From assembly GCF_026239735.1 (NCBI RefSeq), contig NZ_JAPIVT010000007.1:186001-250000 (forward strand): DNA of 64,000 nt. The letters are read 5' to 3'. Positions 51,795-58,959 of this stretch are shown here, piece by piece (positions within the stretch are counted from its first letter, which is position 1; the number at the start of each line of letters is the position of its first letter). Under the pieces are notes generated by a model, which searched no databases, was not told where the DNA came from, and saw nothing but the letters and a program-made list of their open reading frames with translations. The translations under genes were made by a program, and so were the position numbers. This stretch comes from Pedobacter sp. MC2016-05 (GTDB lineage: Bacteria; Bacteroidota; Bacteroidia; Sphingobacteriales; Sphingobacteriaceae).

Positions 51795-52500
51795 CTAAAG
51801 GCGAACGAAACGTTGACCGTTCTTGCTAATGACAAGATTACAAACAAGTTGGCCAATGATGCGAAAGATTTGAAAACCGATCTTGATCTAAACAGGGGTG
51901 CTTTTGTTTATGATAAAACTACGAACACATTAAACTACACAGATGAAAAAGGTTTGGTGACTTCATTGACACTGAAAATCACCGCTTTGGTTTATGATAA
52001 AACGAAGAATGTTTTCACTTATACCGATTCAAAAGGGGTTTCAACAACAATCGCTGTCAAAGATCTTGTTGCAGTAAACGAAACTTTGACTGTACTTGCC
52101 CAAGACAAGGTCACAAACAAGTTAAGCTATACAGATGAGAAAGGTTTGAAAACCGATCTTGATCTGAACAACGGCGCTTTGACTTACGATAAAGCTACGA
52201 ACACTTTGAACTGCAAAGATGCGAAAGGTTTATTTACATCATTTCCATTGAATGCTACTGCTCTGGTTTACGATAACACCAATAAGGTATTGACTTATAC
52301 GGATCCAAAGGAAAATGCAACGACCATCCCCCGTCAAGGATCTCATTGCAGCGAAGAAGCTTTAACGGTATTTGTCATTACCAAGGTTACAAAGAAGTTA
52401 AGCTATACAGATGGAAAAAGCTTGGTAATGGTATCTAGCGATAGACTAGGTGCACAAACCAATTTGGCCATATGGAACTACGCTTACCGGATTAGATGGA
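51795..52500 (+). pseudogene. Truncated repeat-adhesin remnant
   Basis: Open frame of about 240 codons made of three diverging 273-base (91-residue) repeats starting near 51804, 52077 and 52350. Each unit carries ETLTVLA(N/Q)DK(I/V)TNKL, then KTDLDLN, then YDK(T/A)TNTLNYTDEKG-like strands, as in large secreted adhesins of Bacteroidota. There is no signal peptide at the front and no secretion domain at the back; the third repeat decays and the frame runs into PorP-like sequence in another frame. I read this as the middle of a large adhesin gene left after deletions, not an intact protein. Confidence 0.65.
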
Positions 52501-52501
52501 T

Positions 52502-53165
52502 GACGGTAGCTCCCGGTTGGCTTTGGGTTTAGTTCTTGGTATGGTTTATTTGCGTATTGATGGTTCAATGTTGAATCTAAACGATCCGGAAATTTTTGAG
52601 CCAGTTGGCGTCAAAAGTACCGTCTTGCACGATGCCAAAGCAGGTATATGTTTTGCACACGATAAGTTTTCTGCAAGTTTTTCTGCTGATAATTTAACTA
52701 CTGCCTATGTAGATCGTTATGCGTTCTTACCACAGCCAAAGCCATATTTTTTATTTAACTGCTGATGCTTTGTTCCCTATAAATGAGAATTTCCAGATTA
52801 AGCCTTCCTTTCTTTTAAAAGATGATAGTGGGCGACCAACAAAGTTTGGATGTAAATACATTTTATGATCAAAGAGTTTTTGTGAGTTGGCGAATCGTAC
52901 CGTAACAGGCGTGACGCTAAGAGTTGTTCTAAAAAAAGATTTATCTCAACGTAATTCGGCAGTAGCCGCTATTCTAATTCCCGATCAGAGAGGTTAAGAA
53001 TAGGGTTATGGCTACGATTTTCAATCGGTCAGTTTCAAAGCTATAGCGGAAGCACACGCGAAATTTCGATTGCATATTCTTTCATCAGGCAAAATATCAG
53101 GATGGCGACACGAATGTTTTAGATACAGATCCTGTAATCTGTAAGATAAGACTTACAGTTTAAAC
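52502..53165 (+). pseudogene. Decayed PorP/SprF type IX secretion-associated membrane protein
   Basis: Translation across at least three frameshifts and some stops recovers the C-terminal half of a PorP/SprF protein. Pieces include ALGLVLGMVYLRIDGSML, then DAKAGICFAHDKFSASFSADNLT (52502-52745), then ADALFPINENFQIKPSFLLKD (about 52760-52825), LDVNTFYDQRVFV (about 52848-52890) and the end LRIGLW...IGQFQSYSGSTREISIAYSF (about 53000-53090). The final segment matches the usual LRIGY-YD...SGTHEI-LGY(D/R)F ending of the family. The N-terminal half is missing. PorP/SprF genes normally follow adhesin genes exported by type IX secretion, as the remnant here does. Confidence 0.7.
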
Positions 53166-53255
53166 TAACAAAAAAGTGTCTTTTTTTGAATAAAAAAACA
53201 GACAAAATAATAGAAAAACGAAACAATTTATTAAATTGCAAAATATCTAATTAAC

Positions 53256-53903
53256 ATGAAAGCAAAGAATACTGGAACTACCTTTACTGTGCTAATTGCC
53301 GATGACCATGAGATTATTCGAAGAGGCTTAAAAAGCTTAATATCTGATTTTTGGGCTGGGGTCGAAATTATACAAGCTGCAACACTCGAGGAAGCGCTGA
53401 TAGAAACCGAGAAGTTACCTAACCTAATCATTATCGATGTCAATCTGCCTGGAGGCAATAATTTAAAGGTAATCGATCAAATTAAAATGGTTCAACCCAA
53501 TGCTAAAATATTAGTGTTCTCCTCCCTAAATGAAAACATTTACGCAGTACCTTACCTGAAATCAGGTGCCTCAGGTTATTTAACTAAAAATGCCGAAGAG
53601 TCTGAAATTGTAACAGCTATTACGACAATTTTAGCAGGCAGCCGTTATTCTAGCCGGAACGTAAAGGAAAATATGTTTAATAGTATTTTAGGTAACGACG
53701 CCGACAATCCGTTTACAAAACTCTCTGGAAGAGAGCTGGAAGTTGCCGAACTGCTGACCAAAGGTGTTGGCGTTTTGGAAATTTCCAATCAACTTAACTT
53801 GCAAATGGGAACCGTAAGTACGTATAAATTAAGGTTGTTCCAAAAGCTGAAAATCAAAAGTATTATTGAACTAGCCGAGAAGATGAGCATTTACGAAAAA
53901 TAA
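53256..53903 (+). CDS. NarL/LuxR-type response regulator
   Basis: 215-residue response regulator with receiver domain (acidic DDHE near residues 16-19, phospho-acceptor Asp in NLIIIDVNLPGG, conserved Lys in SGYLTKNAEE) and a C-terminal LuxR helix-turn-helix (about 150-210, LSGRELEVAELLTKGVGVLEISNQLNLQMGTVSTYKLRLFQKL). No sensor kinase gene is adjacent, so its partner is elsewhere (an orphan regulator). It follows the decayed adhesin locus and could once have controlled it, though nothing in the sequence proves this. Confidence 0.92.
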   Translation: MKAKNTGTTFTVLIADDHEIIRRGLKSLISDFWAGVEIIQAATLEEALIETEKLPNLIIIDVNLPGGNNLKVIDQIKMVQPNAKILVFSSLNENIYAVPYLKSGASGYLTKNAEESEIVTAITTILAGSRYSSRNVKENMFNSILGNDADNPFTKLSGRELEVAELLTKGVGVLEISNQLNLQMGTVSTYKLRLFQKLKIKSIIELAEKMSIYEK

Positions 53904-53911
53904 GGATTGCT

Positions 53912-54100
53912 CTAGGCATCCTTATTTTTATTTTCATTTGTTGTTCCAGTACCTTCTTCACCAGATTCGTTAGGACTATCTCCTGCCTGACCATATTTTT
54001 CGGAAGCGCCCTTTCCATTCTGGTCAAAACTCGCTTTCTCCTTCGATGTTCCTGAAGTTTTAGCTTTCCCTTTATCTTGATCTTTTTCCTTCGTTTTCAT
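53912..54100 (-). CDS. Small disordered hydrophilic protein
   Basis: 62 residues almost without hydrophobics: Lys, Gly, Ser, Glu, Asn, Asp and Thr make up nearly all of it (KTKEKDQDKGKAKTSG, then SPNESGEEGTGTTNENKN). It has no cysteine, signal peptide or membrane helix and should be intrinsically disordered, reminiscent of stress-related hydrophilins. It ends eight bases from the convergent response-regulator gene. The unusual composition makes a chance frame unlikely, but I do not recognise a family. Confidence 0.55.
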   Translation of the reverse strand: MKTKEKDQDKGKAKTSGTSKEKASFDQNGKGASEKYGQAGDSPNESGEEGTGTTNENKNKDA

Positions 54101-54148
54101 GATGTTTATATTATTTAACTGTTTAACAAATTTAGAAAGTTAAAAGTT

Positions 54149-54274
54149 TTAGCTAATCGAGATTCTCTTTAAAGGACTGTTAGATGAGCCATGACTTCTT
54201 CTAATTTCTAGCAAATGCATTCCTTGAGTAAAGAACAAGCCGATTAGAGAGATCAAAATTACGCCACTAATCAC
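54149..54274 (-). CDS. Possible small membrane protein downstream of mlaD
   Basis: An open stretch continues in the mlaD frame for 60 codons after its TAG. The part from a GTG at 54274 gives a 41-residue peptide with one hydrophobic helix (VISGVILISLIGLFF) and a basic tail. There is no ATG, so it might start at GTG, be an old gene fragment, or be fortuitous. It is included because the composition looks protein-like, not because expression is shown. Confidence 0.25.
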   Translation of the reverse strand: MISGVILISLIGLFFTQGMHLLEIRRSHGSSNSPLKRISIS

Positions 54275-54331
54275 TCGCCAATCTGCATCATTTTGGTGAT
54301 GTTTTGAATAAATGAAAGATTGAATTATCTT

Positions 54332-55303
54332 CTACTTGTTCTTTATTGAGTCACGGGCACGTTTTTTAAAGAAACCGCGAAGAAGGAAGTTGCTTTGTAA
54401 AGCTTCCAGATCTTCATCTAGCTTTTTGCTGCTTTTCTCCAAATTTGTCATAATCGCCCTTAACTGGTCGGCAGTTTTAGCATCGTTAAGAAGTAACCCT
54501 GCAGCATTATCGTTATTATTCAATTTACCAGAAGCTTTTTCTAAGTTAGCAGCCATTACAGATGCCGATTGAGCAGTTTTTTGCAGTGTGCTGGCAGATC
54601 GATCCAACTTGGCAAATACCGCGGTGTCCGTCATGATTTTATCCATCAAGCCATTTTTAGTATTCAGTGTCTTACCGAAGGTGTTTAAGCTTTGCGCTGT
54701 TTGCGCAGTTGAAGCAGTTATTCTATTCAGATTGGAAACCATTGTTTTAAAATCCTGGGCCAACTTTTCATCAGAAAGAAGTGCACCAGCAGCGCCTTTT
54801 CCATCTACCAGGTTATGCGCAAGAATCTTGAAATCACCGGTTACATCGACTAAGTTTTTATTATTCACCTGAAGGGTTTTCATGATGTCATCGGTAGATA
54901 AAGAATTATTTACCTTCAGTACGTCGCCATCCTCTACAAAAGGAAATTTCGGATTTCCACCTGTGATCACCACAATTTTATTTCCGATTAAACCGTCGGC
55001 ACCAATGCTTGCACCGGCATCTTTATGTATGTACTTGTGCACATCTTCTTCTATGCTCAGAAATACACGCACTTGTGAGGTTCCAAAGAACTCAATCTTT
55101 TTGATTGTGCCTATTTTAACACCAGAAAACCATACATTGTTTCCTTTCTTTAATCCCTGGATGTCATTAAAAACAACACTCAATGTAAAGCTTTTAACAA
55201 AGGTTTTCTTTTGGCTACCTAGGGTAAAAATGGCAAAAAGAAATATCAAAATGCCAATGGCAATAAATATTCCGACCGTTATTTTCTTCTTATTTTCGTT
55301 CAT
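54332..55303 (-). CDS. mlaD: MlaD-family MCE lipid-transport protein
   Basis: Periplasmic, inner-membrane-anchored MCE-domain subunit of a phospholipid ABC transporter. 323 residues: one N-terminal helix (about 8-28, ITVGIFIAIGILIFLFAIFTL), an MCE domain (about 38-115, FNDIQGLKKGNNVWFSGVKIGTIKKIE and GADGLIGNKIVVITGG), then a long helical/coiled-coil region with Thr/Ser/Ala/Lys repeats. Longer than E. coli MlaD (183 residues) because of the helical tail, which may form part of a trans-envelope tunnel as in longer MCE proteins. It starts two bases after the mlaF stop. Confidence 0.92.
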   Translation of the reverse strand: MNENKKKITVGIFIAIGILIFLFAIFTLGSQKKTFVKSFTLSVVFNDIQGLKKGNNVWFSGVKIGTIKKIEFFGTSQVRVFLSIEEDVHKYIHKDAGASIGADGLIGNKIVVITGGNPKFPFVEDGDVLKVNNSLSTDDIMKTLQVNNKNLVDVTGDFKILAHNLVDGKGAAGALLSDEKLAQDFKTMVSNLNRITASTAQTAQSLNTFGKTLNTKNGLMDKIMTDTAVFAKLDRSASTLQKTAQSASVMAANLEKASGKLNNNDNAAGLLLNDAKTADQLRAIMTNLEKSSKKLDEDLEALQSNFLLRGFFKKRARDSIKNK

Positions 55304-55305
55304 GG

Positions 55306-56076
55306 TTACTGTATAAAATTATAATCAAAAAATGGTTGTGCTTGCGGATCCCCGGAGTTGAAAATATCGTCGAAAGATCCCTGACGTTCGAAACTACGTT
55401 CGACCAACATCGCTACCCTGTTTCCCGTTTCTTTAGCACAGGTTAAGTCGTGGGTAATTACAATTGCGCTGGTATGGTAACGTTCCTGTACTGTATTGAT
55501 AAGTTTGTTTATTTCTTTAGATGTAATCGGGTCTAGTCCTGCGGTAGGCTCATCATAAAGCATGATTTCTGGTTTCAAAATCAAGGTTCGGGCAATCCCG
55601 ATCCGTTTCCGCTGTCCACCAGAAAGCTCGGAAGGCATTTGGTTGATGGTTTGAGATAATCCAACCGCATCAAGCATTTCTTCAACTAAATCTTTAACTT
55701 CCTGTTTGCTCAAATCCCTGCGATTTCTTACCAATGGAAACTCCAGATTTTCCCTTACAGTCATACTATCATAAAGCGCACTGTTTTGAAAAGAGAATCC
55801 CACCCGAAGGCGTAGCGCCAATAATTGTTCGTAAGAAATATCGTCTACAATATGATTCAACACATTTACCAGACCTGAATCTGGTTTGAGCAGACCGATA
55901 ATGATCTTAATCAATACTGATTTTCCTGTTCCGGATTTACCCAGAACTACCAGATTTTCTCCCTTGTAAAGATCGAGAGAAGCATTTTCCAATACCTGGT
56001 AGCTGCCGAACGCCTTATAAAGATTTTTTATCTCGATCACCTTTTCGGTGCTATTTAAGATTTCTTTTTGTACCAT
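55306..56076 (-). CDS. mlaF: MlaF-type ABC transporter ATP-binding protein
   Basis: Cytoplasmic ATPase of the Mla-like lipid transporter. The 256-residue protein has Walker A GKSGTGKS (about residues 45-52), Q-loop in GFSFQNSALYDSMTV, ABC signature ELSGGQRKRIGIARTL, Walker B PEIMLYDEPTAGLDP and the H-loop IVITHDL. The SALYDSMTVRENLEFPL form is that of the MlaF/Ttg2A branch. It sits between the permease and the MCE protein, with gaps of four and two bases, so the three are cotranscribed. Confidence 0.94.
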   Translation of the reverse strand: MVQKEILNSTEKVIEIKNLYKAFGSYQVLENASLDLYKGENLVVLGKSGTGKSVLIKIIIGLLKPDSGLVNVLNHIVDDISYEQLLALRLRVGFSFQNSALYDSMTVRENLEFPLVRNRRDLSKQEVKDLVEEMLDAVGLSQTINQMPSELSGGQRKRIGIARTLILKPEIMLYDEPTAGLDPITSKEINKLINTVQERYHTSAIVITHDLTCAKETGNRVAMLVERSFERQGSFDDIFNSGDPQAQPFFDYNFIQ

Positions 56077-56080
56077 GCGA

Positions 56081-56884
56081 TTAGCTGTTAAACAGACTGA
56101 AAATTTGTACGCAAACTACTTCCTCAATAAAAATAAGGAACATTGCCGTTACTACCGATGAATTAGCAGCCTTACCTACACCTTCAGTCCCTTTTGATGA
56201 ATTGTAACCCTGATAACAACCGACTATTGCAATAGTGAAACCAAAAAGAATGGCTTTGAAGGTTGATGCAATGATATCGAGAAAAGTGATGCTTTCTAAG
56301 GCGCTTTGGAAAAATGTGGTTGCGCTAGTACCTTCGTTAACGGACACGTTAAGTAAAGCGCCTAACATGCCAACCATGGCTGTATAAAAGGTGAGTATAG
56401 GCATGGTGATGGTAGCGGCCATCACCCGGGTTGATACCAGGAATTTGAATGGATTTGTCGCCGAAACCTCCATGGCATCGATCTGTTCGCTTACCTTCAT
56501 TGATCCAAGCTCTGCACCAATGCTCGAGCCAACTTTACCAGCGGCAATTAATCCTGTAAGTAATGGAGCAAGGGTTCTTAGCAAAGCAATGCCCACTAAC
56601 GATGGAAGCCAGGATGTTGCACCAAATTCTGACAAGGATGGACGCGATTGTTTTGTAAAAACCAAGCCTGTAATAAAGCCGGTGGTAGAAATCAATAAAG
56701 CCGAACGGTAACCAATTTCGTAACATTGACGCATTAATTCCTTAAACTCGTACGGAGGCAAAAATGCTTCCTTGAAAAAACGGCCAATAAAACGGAAAAC
56801 CTCGTAGAGGTTTATGAATGTTTGAGCGAATTTTCCAACAGGCTTTGGATGATCTTTGGGATCTTCCATTTTTTCTATTCCCAT
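56081..56884 (-). CDS. mlaE: MlaE-type ABC transporter permease
   Basis: Integral inner-membrane permease of the Mla-like transporter. 267 residues from the ATG at 56884; a second ATG at 56869 (MEDPKDHPKPVG) would avoid the 10-base overlap with the upstream gene and is equally plausible. It has five or six membrane helices and the family motifs GFITGLVFTKQSRPSLSEFG and IAAGKVGSSIGAELGSMKVSEQIDAMEV, the typical MlaE EQIDA(M/I) segment. mlaC, mlaB and mlaA are not in this cluster, so partner proteins must be encoded elsewhere or be absent. Confidence 0.93.
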   Translation of the reverse strand: MGIEKMEDPKDHPKPVGKFAQTFINLYEVFRFIGRFFKEAFLPPYEFKELMRQCYEIGYRSALLISTTGFITGLVFTKQSRPSLSEFGATSWLPSLVGIALLRTLAPLLTGLIAAGKVGSSIGAELGSMKVSEQIDAMEVSATNPFKFLVSTRVMAATITMPILTFYTAMVGMLGALLNVSVNEGTSATTFFQSALESITFLDIIASTFKAILFGFTIAIVGCYQGYNSSKGTEGVGKAANSSVVTAMFLIFIEEVVCVQIFSLFNS

Positions 56885-57237
56885 CTCGATGCTTTAGTCT
56901 TTTTAGTAGAATCTTGTTTAATTGTTGCCTCTTTCTTAATGCGATACTCATTAACCTTTAGAGTATCAGCTGGAGCCAAGCTTTTATAAAGCACAGTGTA
57001 GGTAGTCATTAATGATTTTTTCTTTTGATTGTATTCGGTACTTGAAATGATACCATTGATATGTTTTTTATCCAATTCGAAGGATTGATCCAACAGTGCT
57101 TTGGTCGAATCTACAATAGCATCATTTGATAATGTGACCTGTTTATCAACCCTATTCCCGCCCGAACCCTTTTCTGGATTGGTGTTGTGACAAGCGATGG
57201 CTAAAAGAGCAATTGGAAACGCCAAAATTATTCTCAT
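56875..57237 (-). CDS. Small lipoprotein heading the Mla operon
   Basis: 120-residue protein with a signal peptide and a lipobox-like ALLAIAC (Cys16). The mature part is hydrophilic and helical, with LLDQSFELDKKHINGIISSTEYNQKKKSLMTTYTVLY near the middle. It overlaps the mlaE start by 10 bases (if the first ATG is used), so it is translated in the same unit. I do not recognise a family. It carries three D-S-T/D-T-L triplets of the O-glycosylation kind. It could be an accessory factor of the Mla transporter, inferred from position only. Confidence 0.7.
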   Translation of the reverse strand: MRIILAFPIALLAIACHNTNPEKGSGGNRVDKQVTLSNDAIVDSTKALLDQSFELDKKHINGIISSTEYNQKKKSLMTTYTVLYKSLAPADTLKVNEYRIKKEATIKQDSTKKTKASRWE

Positions 57238-57400
57238 TTTAAGAATACAGATAGCTAACGAAATTGTTTGCTCATGAACTGAATTTTATCAAGGCGGTTG
57301 GATATCAGGAAAGTCTGATTAAATACTCTGCCGACTCGCATGAAAGATTAGCTTTTATCACCCTTACATTTTTAATAGGCGTTACTAAGCTTATTCTAAA

Positions 57401-57415
57401 ACTAAACATGTTAGT
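57401..57415. promoter_or_regulatory. Palindromic operator candidate 1 upstream of dinB
   Basis: ACTAA, 5-base centre, TTAGT, followed by ATTTTG. The same pattern is repeated 54 bases downstream. Probably a binding site of a DNA-damage regulator. Confidence 0.5.
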
Positions 57416-57454
57416 ATTTTGTTGATAAAAAGCCAGATCTATTTGCGTTAAAAA

Positions 57455-57469
57455 ACTAAATTAATTAGT
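57455..57469. promoter_or_regulatory. Palindromic operator candidate 2 upstream of dinB
   Basis: ACTAA, 5-base centre, TTAGT, then ATTTTTG. Its last base is the first base of the -7 element, so a protein bound here would block the dinB promoter. Confidence 0.55.
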
Positions 57470-57476
57470 ATTTTTG
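57469..57476 (+). promoter_or_regulatory. dinB -7 promoter element
   Basis: TATTTTTG matches TAnnTTTG, 45 bases before the dinB ATG. A TTTG at 57442-57445 is the nearest -33 candidate, at a longish 23-base spacing. Confidence 0.5.
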
Positions 57477-57521
57477 TTTTCGAGTTGCAAGTAATCTGCA
57501 GCCATTTATAAGGTTGGAATC

Positions 57522-58829
57522 ATGACGGACAAAAACAAACATATCATCCATATGGATCAAGATGCATTTTTTGTATCAGTCGAACTGCGGAAGAACCCTA
57601 AGTTACTTGGCAAACCAGTAATTGTTGGTGGCAGTGCAGATCGGGGCGTAGTGACTTCCTGCAGTTACGAAGCCCGTAAATTTGGCGTACATGCCGCAAT
57701 GCCGGGGCGAATGGCAAAGCAGCTTTGTCCACAGGCTATTTTTGTGAGGGGAAATATGGATGACTATTCCAGGGCTTCGCATGAAATTACCGAAATTATA
57801 GCCGATCGTGTTCCTTTGTTCGAGAAAGCAAGTATTGATGAACATTATATCGATATGACGGGTATGGACAAGTTTTTCGGCTGTATGAAATTTGCTTCCG
57901 AACTCCGGCAGACGATTATCAAAGAAATGGGATTGCCAATTTCATTCGGCTTGTCGGTAAATAAGACCGTCTCTAAAATCGGCACTAATGAATGTAAGCC
58001 AAATGGCGAGTTGGAAATTCCCTTTCCAGAAGTTCGACCCTTTTTAAACCCCTTACCAGTACATAAAATTCCAGGTATTGGTGATGCAACCTACAAAAAA
58101 TTGAGTGAAATGGGGGTTCGAAAAATTCAAACTTTAGCCGAAGTTCCTCAGGATTTAATGTTTAAAATTTTAGGCCAGCAGGGCTTGGCAATTTGGCAGA
58201 AAGCCAACGGTATCGACTTTTCGCCGGTGGTTCCTTACCGTGAACGGAAATCGATCGGTACACAGACTACTTTTGAAAGCGACAGTATGGATATCGAAAA
58301 GATGAAGGCGATTTTAAGCGGCATGGTCACTAACCTCACTTACGAGCTCCGGAGTCAGCAGAAGTTAACAGCCTGCATTACCGTCACTATTCGTTATTCT
58401 AATTTTGAAACCGTAACGCAACAGGCCCGAATTCCTTATACGGCACTCGATTCGTTTCTGATTTCCAAGGCACATGAGTTATTTAAAAAGCTATATAGCA
58501 AAAGAATGTTATTACGCTTAATCGGCGTGAGGTTATCCCATCTGGTAAGCGGTTTTGAACAGATTGGTTTATATCATACCTCAGAAGAAGAATATGATTT
58601 ATACCAGGCGATGGATAAAGTGAGAAATCACTATGGTATTGAATCGGTTGTAAAAGCCTGTATTGTTAAAGGCCCGGAAAGAGATGAATATGGAAAAGTC
58701 ATCAAATATAATCCCCGAAAGAAAAAGTTGCCTGGACCTGAAAATGAAAACGGCGAAGAAAGAAAGCGATCGAGAATTAGAACTTTTATTAACGCTGACT
58801 TAGGAACAGCTAACAAATTAGACGGATAG
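57522..58829 (+). CDS. dinB: Y-family DNA polymerase (DinB/Pol IV type)
   Basis: Error-prone translesion polymerase of 435 residues. Catalytic residues are intact: Asp12 in IIHMDQDAFFVSVE and Asp106-Glu107 in ASIDEHYID, so this is an active enzyme rather than an ImuB-type inactive homologue. The thumb with HhH (HKIPGIGDATYKKLSEMGV), and the little-finger domain (RKSIGTQTTFE onward) follow in order. The C-terminus is a basic tail (NPRKKKLPGPEN) without a clear beta-clamp QxxLF motif. It precedes a DnaE2-type polymerase gene by 130 bases, the usual mutagenesis cassette, and has two matching palindromes upstream. Confidence 0.94.
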   Translation: MTDKNKHIIHMDQDAFFVSVELRKNPKLLGKPVIVGGSADRGVVTSCSYEARKFGVHAAMPGRMAKQLCPQAIFVRGNMDDYSRASHEITEIIADRVPLFEKASIDEHYIDMTGMDKFFGCMKFASELRQTIIKEMGLPISFGLSVNKTVSKIGTNECKPNGELEIPFPEVRPFLNPLPVHKIPGIGDATYKKLSEMGVRKIQTLAEVPQDLMFKILGQQGLAIWQKANGIDFSPVVPYRERKSIGTQTTFESDSMDIEKMKAILSGMVTNLTYELRSQQKLTACITVTIRYSNFETVTQQARIPYTALDSFLISKAHELFKKLYSKRMLLRLIGVRLSHLVSGFEQIGLYHTSEEEYDLYQAMDKVRNHYGIESVVKACIVKGPERDEYGKVIKYNPRKKKLPGPENENGEERKRSRIRTFINADLGTANKLDG

Positions 58830-58870
58830 CTTTTGCTATAATTGGTTAATCTTTAATAATCTAACCTTAA

Positions 58871-58958
58871 CCCGAAACCCGGAAACTGTCAACCAGCAAC
58901 TATCATTATCAACCGGTAACTGGAAACCGGCAATCGGCAACTGAGAACTGTAAACTGA
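58871..58958. repeat. AACTG/ACCGG degenerate repeat between dinB and dnaE2
   Basis: About 88 bases built of variants such as GAAAC, CCGGAAACTG, CCGGTAACTGG, CCGGCAATCGGCAACTG and GAACTGTAAACTG. It ends one base before the dnaE2 ATG, so it fills the whole leader. It looks like a slippage-derived microsatellite-like sequence. Confidence 0.6.
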
Positions 58959-58959
58959 A

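Noticed and set aside
51537..53165. Possible intact secreted adhesin and porin pair
   Set aside because: No signal peptide, missing halves and several frameshifts and stops; called pseudogenes instead.
54336..55316. Series of plus-strand open frames opposite mlaD
   Set aside because: All mirror the mlaD reading frame; mlaD has a clear MCE domain and operon context.
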